DNA from: JAWLFY01 sp964462125 | GTDB lineage: Bacteria; Planctomycetota; Planctomycetia; Pirellulales; Pirellulaceae | Assembly (NCBI GenBank): GCA_964462125.1 | Contig: CAYWXT010000198.1 | Coordinates: 1-10,922, forward strand | DNA length: 10,922 nt | Reading direction: 5' to 3' | Shown here: one piece after another, positions 1 through 6,756 of the stretch | Numbering within the stretch: the stretch's first letter is position 1 | How the letters are laid out: each line of letters begins with the position of its first letter | Translations under genes and position numbers: made by a program | Notes under the pieces: model-generated | Database searches by the model: none | Seen by the model: only the letters and a program-made list of their open reading frames with translations | Told to the model about the DNA's origin: nothing

Positions 1-484
1 GATGCTGGCCCACAAGGCGACGCATGAGGGCCGCATCGCGGCGGAAGTCGTCGCCGGCAAATCAGCCGCCTTTGACAAACGCGCGGTCCCAGCGGTCGTC
101 TTCACCGAACCCGAGATCGCCTGGGCCGGGATCACCGAAGAAGAGGCCAAACGGGAGGGCCGGGAGGTTGATGTCGAGGTCTACCCCTGGGCTGCCAGTG
201 GACGGGCCCAAGCCCTTGGCATCACCGATGGGCTCACCAAGTGGTTGGTCGACCCCAAGTCGCATCGTGTGATCGGCTGCGGCATCGTCGGCAGCGGTGC
301 CGGGGAGTTGATTGCCGAAGCGGTGCTGGCGATCGAAATGGGCTGTGAAGTCCACGACATCACCGACAGTATCCACCCCCACCCGACCCTCAGCGAAACG
401 CTGATGAACGCCGGCGAGGTCCATTTCGGGACCGCCACCGAAATCTACAAGCCGAAAAAGAAACCGGCCCCGACCGTGGCTTAG
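1..484 (+). CDS. lpdA: Dihydrolipoyl dehydrogenase (E3), C-terminal part
   Basis: This is the 3' end of a gene that begins before the window; 160 codons are visible, reading from base 2 and ending with TAG. The product is the flavoprotein E3 subunit, which reoxidises dihydrolipoamide on 2-oxoacid dehydrogenase complexes with NAD+. What remains is the C-terminal dimerisation domain: the FTEPEIAWAG segment (visible residues 34-43) and the signature HPHPTLSE (125-132). In the latter, H127 and E132 form the His-Glu pair that acts as the active-site base across the dimer interface. The redox disulfide and both nucleotide-binding folds lie outside the window. The Lys/Pro-rich tail after residue 150 is a normal kind of ending. 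The Met encoded at base 2 is internal, not a start. The next gene begins 44 bases downstream on the same strand, so the two may be co-transcribed. Confidence 0.95.
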   Translation, partial: MLAHKATHEGRIAAEVVAGKSAAFDKRAVPAVVFTEPEIAWAGITEEEAKREGREVDVEVYPWAASGRAQALGITDGLTKWLVDPKSHRVIGCGIVGSGAGELIAEAVLAIEMGCEVHDITDSIHPHPTLSETLMNAGEVHFGTATEIYKPKKKPAPTVA

Positions 485-528
485 CCCGGAGAGGCCTTCA
501 GTGGCAACCTCCCCCCACGGTCGCCGGA

Positions 529-1335
529 ATGCTGAGTCTGCAGCAAACCTTCCAAAACGATCATCCCGTGGCGCTGGTCACCGGCAGCGGCGCCCCGCGA
601 GTCGGCCGCGCGATCGCCACCGAGTTCGCCCGAGCAGGATGCCGGATCGCTCTGCACGCCCACGCCAGTGGTCCGGAGGCGGAGCGGGCGGCGGAGGAAC
701 TTCGCCGCGAATATGCTGTGGACGTTATCGCCACCTTTGGCTCACTCGATGACGACGCGGTCCCGGAACGGCTGGTCGCCGAGACGGTCAACGCACTGGG
801 CCGGATCGATATCTTGATCAACAGCGCGGCGATCTGGAAACCAACACCGCTGGAACAGGTCACCGCCGCTGAGGTCCGGCGTTACTTCGAGATCAATACG
901 CTCGCCTCGTTTCTCTGCGCCCGCGCTGCGGGATTGCGGATGGTCGAGCAAACGCGCGGGGGGGCAATCGTCAACCTCGGTGATTGGGCGACCATTCGGC
1001 CTTATCTCGATCACGCCGCCTACTTTCCCAGCAAGGGGGCGGTGGAGGTGATGACCCGTTCCTTGGCGGTGGAGTTGGCGCAGCGAAATCCGGACGTCCG
1101 CGTCAACTGCATCCAGCCGGGTCCAGTGCTGCTGGCCGAGGATGTCACCGCCGATGACCGGCAGCGGTTGGCCGCCAGCACCCTGCGGGGACGGATTGGA
1201 ACGCCCGAGGCGATCGCACACGCGGCGCGGATGTTGTGTGAAAACGATTTTCTCACCGGGGTCTGCCTGCCGGTCGACGGTGGTCGCGCGATCTACGCTC
1301 CCGACGGTTTGCAAGCCGGCCGCAATACGGGGTGA
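529..1335 (+). CDS. Short-chain dehydrogenase/reductase, pteridine-reductase (PTR1/FolM)-like
   Basis: This encodes 268 residues, the usual classical SDR length, so it should be a cytosolic NAD(P)H-dependent oxidoreductase. Seen: the Rossmann motif TGSGAPRVGRAIA (18-30), the NSAA version of the NNAG motif (98-101), YFPSK with catalytic Y165 and K169, and a C-terminal PVDGG (248-252). Thirteen residues before Y165, where most SDRs have the catalytic Ser, there is Asp152 (NLGDW). Asp at this place is known in Leishmania PTR1 (Asp181/Tyr194/Lys198) and in E. coli FolM. The LHAHASGPEA segment (42-51) also resembles PTR1's LHYHRSAAEA. I infer reduction of a pterin or folate; an unrelated SDR substrate cannot be excluded. 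ATG 529 is the first start in this frame after the lpdA stop. No Shine-Dalgarno sequence is seen. GTG 568 is an alternative that would begin just before the Rossmann motif. The gene converges on the next one, with 30 bases between stops. Confidence 0.93.
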   Translation: MLSLQQTFQNDHPVALVTGSGAPRVGRAIATEFARAGCRIALHAHASGPEAERAAEELRREYAVDVIATFGSLDDDAVPERLVAETVNALGRIDILINSAAIWKPTPLEQVTAAEVRRYFEINTLASFLCARAAGLRMVEQTRGGAIVNLGDWATIRPYLDHAAYFPSKGAVEVMTRSLAVELAQRNPDVRVNCIQPGPVLLAEDVTADDRQRLAASTLRGRIGTPEAIAHAARMLCENDFLTGVCLPVDGGRAIYAPDGLQAGRNTG

Positions 1336-1365
1336 GCCAACGTCCGTTTCGGCGAACCGGGCGTA

Positions 1366-2829
1366 CTAGCCGATGATCTCACGGATCGGCTCGACCTCTT
1401 CCACACCGACGAGTTTCTGTTCCAGACCGCCGTAGAAGTAGGAGAGGTGGTTCGGGTCGAGTCCCATCTGGTGCAGGATGGTCGCGTGCAGGTTGTTCAC
1501 GTGCAACGGATTCTCGACGGCTTGGGAGCCGAGTTCGTCGGTGGTTCCGACGCTGATGCCACCCTGGATCCCGCCGCCAGCCATCCACATGGTGAAGCCA
1601 TAGGAATTATGGTCGCGACCGCTGCCGACGGCGTATTCGGCGGTCGGTTGCCGCCCGAATTCCCCGCCCCAAACGACCAGTGTTTCATCGAGCAGTCCGG
1701 TCCGCTTGAGGTCGGTGAGCAGCGCGGCGATCGGCAAGTCAGTGTTGCCGGCATGGTAGTTGTGGTTTTTTTCCAAATCACCGTGGGCGTCCCAATTGTC
1801 ATCGTTGTGCGCCCCGCCGCTGTAGAGCTGCACGAACCGCACGCCGCGTTCAACCAACCGCCGGGCGAGCAGGCAACGTTTGCCAAAATCGCGAGTCCGT
1901 TCCTGGTCGATGCCATACATCTCCAGCGTCCCGGCCTCCTCCTGCGAGAGGTCGACCGCTTCGGGGGCGGTCGTTTGCATCTTGTACGCCAGTTCGTAGC
2001 TGGCGATCCGCGAGGCGAGGTCCTCGTTGCCGGGGCGGGCATCGAAGTGCCGGTTGTTGGCAGCTTGGATTGAGTCGATCAGCCGCCGCTGGACATCCTC
2101 GGGCAGGTCGCTCGGTGGAGAGAGGTCGAGAATCGGAGCTCCTTCGGTGCGGAACACGGTCCCTTGGTGGGTCGCCGGCATGAAGCCGCTGCTCCAGTTC
2201 TTCGCGCCGCTGATCGGTCCTCCCGCAGGATCGAGCATCACGACGAAGCCGGGCAGGTTTTCATTGACGGTTCCCAAGCCATAGGTGAGCCAGGAGCCGA
2301 TCGCTGGGCTTCCCGACAGAATCCGGCCGCTGTTCATCATCAGCATCGCGGAACCGTGAATCGGCGAATCGGCGGTCATCGAGTGCAAAAACGCGATGTC
2401 GTCGACGTGTTTGGCGACGTGAGGAAAGAGGGTGCTGACCCACTTGCCACACTCTCCATGTTGGTGGAACTTCCAACGCGGCTCGACGATCCGGCCTTCG
2501 GACTTGTGTCCGCCGCGGCCGAAGGTCTTCACGTCGACCGTCTTGCCGTCCATCCCGTTCATCTTCGGCTTGTAGTCGAAGGTATCGATGTGGCTCGGCC
2601 CGCCGTACATGAACAGGAAGATCACCGACTTCGCTTTGGGAGCGAAGTGGGGCGGCTTGGCCGCCAGCGGACTGCGGTAGGGTGTCTCCGCGGCGGCGGG
2701 GGCAAAAAACCCATCTCCGGCCAGCATCGACGCGAGGGCAGCGGCGCCGAATCCGCCGCCGCTCTGCCATAAAAATTCGCGGCGCGTGCGGCGACAAAAG
2801 GCGGCTCGCGAGGGGCGTTCAGACGTCAT
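1366..2829 (-). CDS. DUF1501 protein with Tat signal (alkaline-phosphatase-like superfamily)
   Basis: This 487-residue protein belongs to the DUF1501 family, expanded in planctomycetes. It has a twin-arginine signal at residues 13-38 (RRTRREFL, then a Gly/Ala-rich hydrophobic stretch), so it should be exported folded. Family landmarks are FMYGGPSHIDTFDY (73-86), HNDDNWDAHGDLEKNH (341-356), VVWGGEFGRQPT (385-396) and GSGRDHNSYGFTMWMAGGG (402-420). The His and Asp residues in these fit a metal-dependent alkaline-phosphatase/sulfatase-like fold, but the substrate is unknown. The gene follows the PSCyt1/DUF1549/DUF1553 gene directly; such pairs recur in planctomycete genomes, and a role in breaking down complex, perhaps sulfated, polymers has been proposed but not shown. 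I chose ATG 2829, 11 bases after the upstream stop. TTG 2844, overlapping that stop as TTGA, would add five residues. Neither has a clear Shine-Dalgarno sequence. Confidence 0.95.
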   Translation of the reverse strand: MTSERPSRAAFCRRTRREFLWQSGGGFGAAALASMLAGDGFFAPAAAETPYRSPLAAKPPHFAPKAKSVIFLFMYGGPSHIDTFDYKPKMNGMDGKTVDVKTFGRGGHKSEGRIVEPRWKFHQHGECGKWVSTLFPHVAKHVDDIAFLHSMTADSPIHGSAMLMMNSGRILSGSPAIGSWLTYGLGTVNENLPGFVVMLDPAGGPISGAKNWSSGFMPATHQGTVFRTEGAPILDLSPPSDLPEDVQRRLIDSIQAANNRHFDARPGNEDLASRIASYELAYKMQTTAPEAVDLSQEEAGTLEMYGIDQERTRDFGKRCLLARRLVERGVRFVQLYSGGAHNDDNWDAHGDLEKNHNYHAGNTDLPIAALLTDLKRTGLLDETLVVWGGEFGRQPTAEYAVGSGRDHNSYGFTMWMAGGGIQGGISVGTTDELGSQAVENPLHVNNLHATILHQMGLDPNHLSYFYGGLEQKLVGVEEVEPIREIIG

Positions 2830-2840
2830 GGGACGGTATC

Positions 2841-5312
2841 TCAATCGAGGAAGACGAACTCGTTCCAGTTTAGAACCGAGAGGCAGTAAAGCTGGGCCGC
2901 CCGACGGCGGTCCAAGCCGTGATTGGTTTCCAGCTCGCGGAGCAACCGATCGCCGTCGGCGATTTCCTCCTCCGTTGCGGGCCGAGCGAAAACCGTGTCG
3001 ACGACGCGGCGGACCAGCGTTTCATTGTCGGGAGCCGGAACATCGACCGCAGCGGCCAGGCGCGCAGCCTGCTGGTGGACGAAGTCACTGTTGAGCAGCG
3101 CCAACGCCTGGCCTGGCTGCAAGGTCGCGAAGCGGGCCTCGCAACTGCGGTCCGGCTCCGGGAAGTCGAACGCGCTGAGCAACGGCGTGAGCAACGATCG
3201 CTTGACATGAATGTAAACGCTGCGGCGGTTCCGTTGTTCTTCCGAAGACTGGCCCCATCCCGATCCCGGACGCGACTGTCCCGCCAGTACTTCCTGGGAC
3301 AGTTCCGGGTAGATGCTCGGCCCATAGAGCTGGCGGTTGAGTGAGCCGTTGACCGCAAGGATCGAGTCACGCACCTCCTCGGCACTCAAACGCCGCGGAT
3401 CGAACCGCCACAACAGGTCATTCGCCGGGTCGGACGCCGCTGCCGGTTCTCGAGTTTCCGAAGACAGCTGGTAGGCACGACTGGTCATGATCAACCGGTG
3501 CATCGACTTCAGTTTCCAGCCGCCATCGATCAGCTGCTGGGCCAGCCAATCGAGCAGTTCCGGGTGGGTTGGCGGCGTGCCGAGCCGGCCAAAGTTGTTG
3601 CTGCTGCGGACAATCCCGCGACCAAAATGGAACTGCCAGAGGCGGTTGGCCATCACCCGCGCGGTGAGCCGGTTGTTCTCGTCGGCGATCCAATCGGCCA
3701 GCACCCTGCGTCGGCCAGTGGTGTCGCGATCATCGGTGGAGGGCGGGATCTCCGGGGGCGGCTCGGCAAACAATTCAGGAAACGCCGGTGAGACTTCGTC
3801 GGCTGGGGAGTGCGGGTTGCCGCGGACGAGGATGCGAGTCGGCTCGGGTTCCTCCATGTGCCGGGCCAAACCGAGGACTAACTCTCGCGACGGCAGTTCC
3901 TCCCGTTCAGCTTGGGCCCGTTCGAGGTCCTCCTTCAGTTCGGTGTAACGGCGCCACTGGGACACCTCGAGGTGGTCTTCGAGTTTGGCGTCGAGTACCT
4001 CCTGGCGTTCCTCCGGCGGACCTTCGGTGGCTCGTTGGTCCGCCGCTGGCATCTTCGCGATCCCTGCCTGCTCGATCTCCTTCATTTCCGACTCGATTTC
4101 GCGCCGCCGGCGCCGCACCTCGCTGTATTGCCGCTTGAGTTCATCGGGCGAGACGTCGATCTGATTGTTGCCGGTCTGATCGCCCCGCGTGCCATAGGGG
4201 GTCACATCGGCGAGGAAGGACAGGATGCGGTAGTAGTCGGCCTGCGGGATCGGATCGATCTTGTGATCGTGACAGCGGGCGCAGTTGATCGTCAGTCCCA
4301 GAAGGACCTGGCCGGTGGTGGTGATGATGTCGTCGAGTTCGTCGTAACGGGCCTGCAGTGGGTCGGCCGGCTCATCGTCCCAGATTCCCAGGCGATAAAA
4401 GCCGGTGGCGGTCAGCGTCTCGGGGGTGACCTCGTCCAGTTCATCACCGGCGAGCTGCTCGCGGATGAACTGGTCATAAGGTTTGTCTTCGTTGAACGAG
4501 CGGATGACATAGTCTCGGTACTTCCAGGCGTTGGGCTTGGCCCCGTCGCGTTCGAACGAGTTCGTTTCCGCGTAGCGGACCAAATCGAGCCAATGTCGCC
4601 CCCAACGTTCGCCGTAATGGGGCGACTCCAGCAACTCATCGACCAGCCGCTCGAATGCCAGCGGATCCTTGTCGTCGACGAAAGCTTCGACCTGTTCGGC
4701 GGTGGGAGGCAGGCCGGTCAAGTCGTAGCTGGCGCGGCGAATCAAGGTCCTCCGGTCGGCAACACCGTTCGGCTCCAGGCCGGCCTGGTTCAACGCGTGG
4801 TAGACGAATCGGTCGACCGGGTGCCCCTGCCAGTGGGCCGCATCCACCTGCGGAGGTTCCGGGCCCTGGACCGGTTCGAATGCCCAGTGGTTCTCCCACG
4901 CCGCCCCCTGGTCGATCCATCGCCGCAGCACCGCGACCGCTTCGTCGGAGACAGGTTCCCCCTCGGGCGGCATCCGGTCGAATTCATCATCGGTCGTGAT
5001 CCGTGCGATCAGAGGGCTGGCGTCGGCATCCCCTGGAACAATCGCAGGCTCCCCGGAGTGAGTCTCCCCGAATGCCTCGTCACGATCGCTGAGCCGCAAC
5101 CCGCTCTCGGCCAGTTCCGGGCCGTGGCAGGCATAGCAGTGCTTGGCCAAGATCGGCTGCACCTGCCGCGCGTAAGTCACCTCCTTGGCTCCGAGCGAGC
5201 GTGGGGCGGCCAACGGTGTCAACCCGAGAACCGCAGCGATCGTGAGCATCAAGAGTCGACTGAGCACCAAGAGACGATTTCGGGAGGGACAGAAATCGAT
5301 TTCGTGGGGCAT
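2841..5312 (-). CDS. Secreted cytochrome c/DUF1549/DUF1553 protein (PSCyt1-PSCyt2-PSD1)
   Basis: This encodes an 823-residue exported protein of the three-domain planctomycete type. Residues 11-40 hold a basic then hydrophobic signal segment. The PSCyt1 domain follows with heme-binding CYACH (C59, C62, H63) and MPPEG, whose M114 is a likely axial ligand. DUF1549 (about 164-370) contains YDLTGLPPT, SPHYGERWGRHWLDLVRYAE and a second CxxCH, CARCHDHKIDP (C344, C347, H348). A charged region at about 385-475 is probably a coiled coil. DUF1553 (about 535-790) contains RLTARVMANRLWQFHFGRG and FDPRRLSAEEVRDSIL. It is probably an extracytoplasmic redox protein working with the DUF1501 product; the reaction is unknown. 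I chose ATG 5312 because AAGGTG (5319-5324) lies six bases upstream and a signal peptide follows soon after. The frame stays open for 47 more codons to TTG 5453, but those residues do not look like a signal peptide. Confidence 0.95.
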   Translation of the reverse strand: MPHEIDFCPSRNRLLVLSRLLMLTIAAVLGLTPLAAPRSLGAKEVTYARQVQPILAKHCYACHGPELAESGLRLSDRDEAFGETHSGEPAIVPGDADASPLIARITTDDEFDRMPPEGEPVSDEAVAVLRRWIDQGAAWENHWAFEPVQGPEPPQVDAAHWQGHPVDRFVYHALNQAGLEPNGVADRRTLIRRASYDLTGLPPTAEQVEAFVDDKDPLAFERLVDELLESPHYGERWGRHWLDLVRYAETNSFERDGAKPNAWKYRDYVIRSFNEDKPYDQFIREQLAGDELDEVTPETLTATGFYRLGIWDDEPADPLQARYDELDDIITTTGQVLLGLTINCARCHDHKIDPIPQADYYRILSFLADVTPYGTRGDQTGNNQIDVSPDELKRQYSEVRRRRREIESEMKEIEQAGIAKMPAADQRATEGPPEERQEVLDAKLEDHLEVSQWRRYTELKEDLERAQAEREELPSRELVLGLARHMEEPEPTRILVRGNPHSPADEVSPAFPELFAEPPPEIPPSTDDRDTTGRRRVLADWIADENNRLTARVMANRLWQFHFGRGIVRSSNNFGRLGTPPTHPELLDWLAQQLIDGGWKLKSMHRLIMTSRAYQLSSETREPAAASDPANDLLWRFDPRRLSAEEVRDSILAVNGSLNRQLYGPSIYPELSQEVLAGQSRPGSGWGQSSEEQRNRRSVYIHVKRSLLTPLLSAFDFPEPDRSCEARFATLQPGQALALLNSDFVHQQAARLAAAVDVPAPDNETLVRRVVDTVFARPATEEEIADGDRLLRELETNHGLDRRRAAQLYCLSVLNWNEFVFLD

Positions 5313-5406
5313 ACCGGGCACCTTGGCGATGGGCAGGGACTCGCCCCCCAATTCTCGCACGTTTGGTGACCGGTGCCAATGGAAAGGAAGGGGAAAACCG
5401 CAGGCA

Positions 5407-5437
5407 CGATCGTAGCACAGGCTGCCAGCCTGGATCG
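5407..5437. repeat. Interrupted palindrome between the ferredoxin and cytochrome genes
   Basis: The inner arms CAGGCT (5418-5423) and AGCCTG (5427-5432) pair perfectly around GCC. The outer arms CGATC (5407-5411) and GATCG (5433-5437) also pair, leaving six unpaired bases on one side. No T-run follows on the minus strand, the direction of both neighbouring genes, so it is not an obvious terminator. I recall similar GCACAGGCT...AGCCTG palindromes scattered through planctomycete genomes, which would make this one copy of a dispersed element; that is memory, not a search. The rest of the 183-base gap shows an A-rich patch at 5438-5460 and no convincing promoter. Confidence 0.6.
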
Positions 5438-5495
5438 CACAAAAACAATACAAACACCATTCCGCGACGTCGCAGATTCGGCTGGTTTGCCAGCG

Positions 5496-5990
5496 TCACT
5501 GCAGTTCGGGGCCCTCCACGCGCAGCGGCGGTGGCGGGGCGTCGGCGTCGAGATGGTGCTGCAGGACTTGCTCGACAGTCTCCGGGTGGCAATGGGCGTA
5601 CCAGCAGCCGGCCGGCTGGACGCCGATCAGCGGCCCATGGTGACAGACCCCGAGACATCGTGTGCGGATCGCCACGGCGGCGACGCCGGAGGCTTTTCGC
5701 CGCGCCTTGACTCCTTGCTTGAGCGCCTTCCAGGCGGCCCGCATCTGCTTGGCCGAAGCACACTTCGATTTCGATTCGTCGCCGCAGAGCAGGAACGTCA
5801 GCGTCGGTGCGAGGAGCCCTTTGTCGCCGAGCCGCCGCGCCAGGTCCGTCGCTCGCTTACCGCCGCGGGCGAGGTCTTTCGGGTTGGGCGTTGGCGGCTG
5901 GGAGGTTGCTGCCGGATCTCCCGGCTTGCCAGATTTGCCCCTTGCCGACTCATTTTCGGAAGCGGTGTTTCGGGGCGGTCGTTGGTTCAT
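5496..5990 (-). CDS. Thioredoxin-fold [2Fe-2S] ferredoxin
   Basis: This 164-residue cytosolic protein carries one [2Fe-2S] thioredoxin-like ferredoxin domain (about 63-147). The core reads LLCGDESKSKC (67-77), TRCLGVCHHGP (110-120) and CWYAHCHPETVEQVLQHHL (129-147). C69, C77, C112 and C116 match the four cluster ligands of this family, known from Aquifex Fd4 and NuoE-type subunits. C129 and C134 are extra cysteines in the GCWYxxC segment, which the family often keeps. It is a small one-electron carrier; the redox partner is not evident here. The first 60 residues are a Pro/Lys/Arg/Ser-rich, probably disordered extension, and the Pro-rich end after 150 is likewise loose. ATG 5990 is the only Met codon before the core. 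Downstream on the same strand, after 183 bases, is the cytochrome gene. The Fur-like box 74 bases upstream suggests iron control. Confidence 0.9.
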   Translation of the reverse strand: MNQRPPRNTASENESARGKSGKPGDPAATSQPPTPNPKDLARGGKRATDLARRLGDKGLLAPTLTFLLCGDESKSKCASAKQMRAAWKALKQGVKARRKASGVAAVAIRTRCLGVCHHGPLIGVQPAGCWYAHCHPETVEQVLQHHLDADAPPPPLRVEGPELQ

Positions 5991-6029
5991 GAAATCGATT
6001 CCGAAGTTCCGTGGGGCAAGGCGAGGCGA

Positions 6030-6058
6030 TTGACGGCCACCGCAGCTCTCGCTAACAT
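6030..6058 (+). promoter_or_regulatory. Sigma70-like promoter of the small PC4-like gene
   Basis: TTGACG (6030-6035, five of six consensus bases) and TAACAT (6053-6058, four of six) are separated by 17 bases, the optimal spacing. The start would be near 6065, inside the Fur-like palindrome, leaving a leader of about 70 bases before ATG 6136. A repressor bound there would block initiation. Confidence 0.5.
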
Positions 6059-6084
6059 GCTATTGAGAATAGTTCTCAGGCCAA
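6057..6084 (-). promoter_or_regulatory. Possible promoter of the ferredoxin gene
   Basis: Read on the minus strand, TTGGCC (6084-6079) and TAGCAT (6062-6057) are separated by 16 bases, each matching four of six sigma70 consensus positions. The spacer is almost exactly the Fur-like palindrome at 6064-6078. Transcription would start near 6050, about 60 bases before the ATG. Individually weak; the arrangement around the palindrome is the main support. Confidence 0.35.
6064..6078. promoter_or_regulatory. Fur-box-like palindrome in a divergent promoter region
   Basis: The sequence TGAGAATAGTTCTCA is a 7-1-7 inverted repeat with a single mismatch, compared with the known Fur-type form TGAGAATnATTCTCA/TGATAATnATTATCA. 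It lies over the predicted start of the plus-strand promoter and within the spacer of the minus-strand promoter. A [2Fe-2S] ferredoxin is a plausible target of iron-dependent control. Another Fur-family regulator (Zur, PerR) could bind a similar site. No regulator gene is in the window. Confidence 0.5.
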
Positions 6085-6135
6085 ACCGTTTTTCCGGTCA
6101 CCCCATGTACCATAACCCGTTGAGTTACTGACTCG

Positions 6136-6459
6136 ATGCATCGTCAAGAGACATTACTGCAGGTGATGCCGTCGGAGAGTCCGACGAGCCGGGTATCGTT
6201 GTGGATGGTCCGTTGCGAGTTCAGCGGCGAGAGCCGGCTTCGGATGCGTCAGGAGTCGTACAGCGATGACGTGGGGTGGTTCACGCAGACGCATCTCGAT
6301 TTGACCCCGGATCAGTTGTCCCAACTGAGGGGGGGGCAGAGTTTTCGCGCCCCGTCTTCGAAGTTGCCGCGGCGAGCGGAGGGACATGCATCGAGGGAGG
6401 CAGGGTCGTGTGCGGCATCGCCGGCGATCTTGAAGCTGCCATCGGTGATGGCGGGGTAG
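6136..6459 (+). CDS. Small conserved-looking protein, PC4-like nucleic-acid-binding candidate
   Basis: This encodes 107 residues with no signal peptide or membrane segment. The central part, about residues 26-65, reads like a folded domain: CEFSGESRLRMRQESYSDDV, then GWFTQTHLDLTPDQLSQLR. By eye it resembles the PC4/p15 coactivator core (human PC4 has IREYWMDPEG...ISLNPEQWSQLK), a single-strand DNA-binding fold; this is a resemblance, not a proven match. The C-terminal 40 residues are Arg/Ser/Ala-rich and probably flexible. An 8-G run (6329-6336) falls at codons 65-67, so the tail after residue 66 is sensitive to a sequencing or real frameshift. With one extra G the frame would run on to about 6493. 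ATG 6136 is taken as the start; ATG 6166 is an alternative, and neither has a good Shine-Dalgarno sequence. It is divergent from the ferredoxin gene and shares its control region. Confidence 0.6.
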   Translation: MHRQETLLQVMPSESPTSRVSLWMVRCEFSGESRLRMRQESYSDDVGWFTQTHLDLTPDQLSQLRGGQSFRAPSSKLPRRAEGHASREAGSCAASPAILKLPSVMAG

Positions 6460-6490
6460 TCGGCGTGTTCACGCGCTGGCTGACTTCAGC

Positions 6491-6518
6491 TTGACACGTG
6501 GCCAGCGGAGGGTATACT
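6491..6518 (+). promoter_or_regulatory. Near-consensus sigma70 promoter
   Basis: A perfect TTGACA (6491-6496) lies 16 bases before TATACT (6513-6518, five of six). This is by far the best promoter match in the window. Transcription would start near 6526. No convincing coding sequence begins downstream until rho at 7254, so it drives either a non-coding RNA or a long rho leader. Confidence 0.65.
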
Positions 6519-6756
6519 GGAGGGCAAATCAGAGAAAAGTTCTGCCCGACACCGTTCGCGGGCCTCTCCGAGGGCTTCTTGATCTCGCCCCCCACAACGG
6601 CACGATGCCGCGATAGCCGGATCGTTCCCGTTTGCCCGGGGGACCAGTTCAGAGGCTGGTTGAATTTGACCGACTTGGCAGCGAGGTTGTAGGAACAAGG
6701 GCGCGTCCGGTGAGTGGCGATTGCGGGGCATTTGCGAGGGCGGTCATTGTCAGTTC

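Noticed and set aside
1336..1365. Bidirectional terminator between the convergent SDR and DUF1501 genes
   Set aside because: Only very short pairings (for example GTT/AAC around TCGGCG) are present, with no T-run on either side.
1447..2772. Plus-strand open frames of about 200 codons opposite the DUF1501 gene
   Set aside because: They lie entirely within a well-supported minus-strand gene and carry no motifs.
3912..5369. 485-codon open frame on the plus strand antisense to the cytochrome gene
   Set aside because: It is the mirror of a clearly recognisable protein. The translation has no family features, and long antisense frames are common in GC-rich DNA.
5418..5432. Terminator for the ferredoxin transcript
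   Set aside because: Read on the minus strand, the T-rich stretch comes before the hairpin, not after it.
6498..6692. Plus-strand frame of 64 codons (GTG start) in the gene-free region
   Set aside because: Its start falls inside the promoter between -35 and -10, there is no ribosome site, and the sequence looks random.
6281..6731. Minus-strand frames across the end of the PC4-like gene and the strong promoter
   Set aside because: Low-complexity Pro/Ser/Ala translations without start signals or family features.
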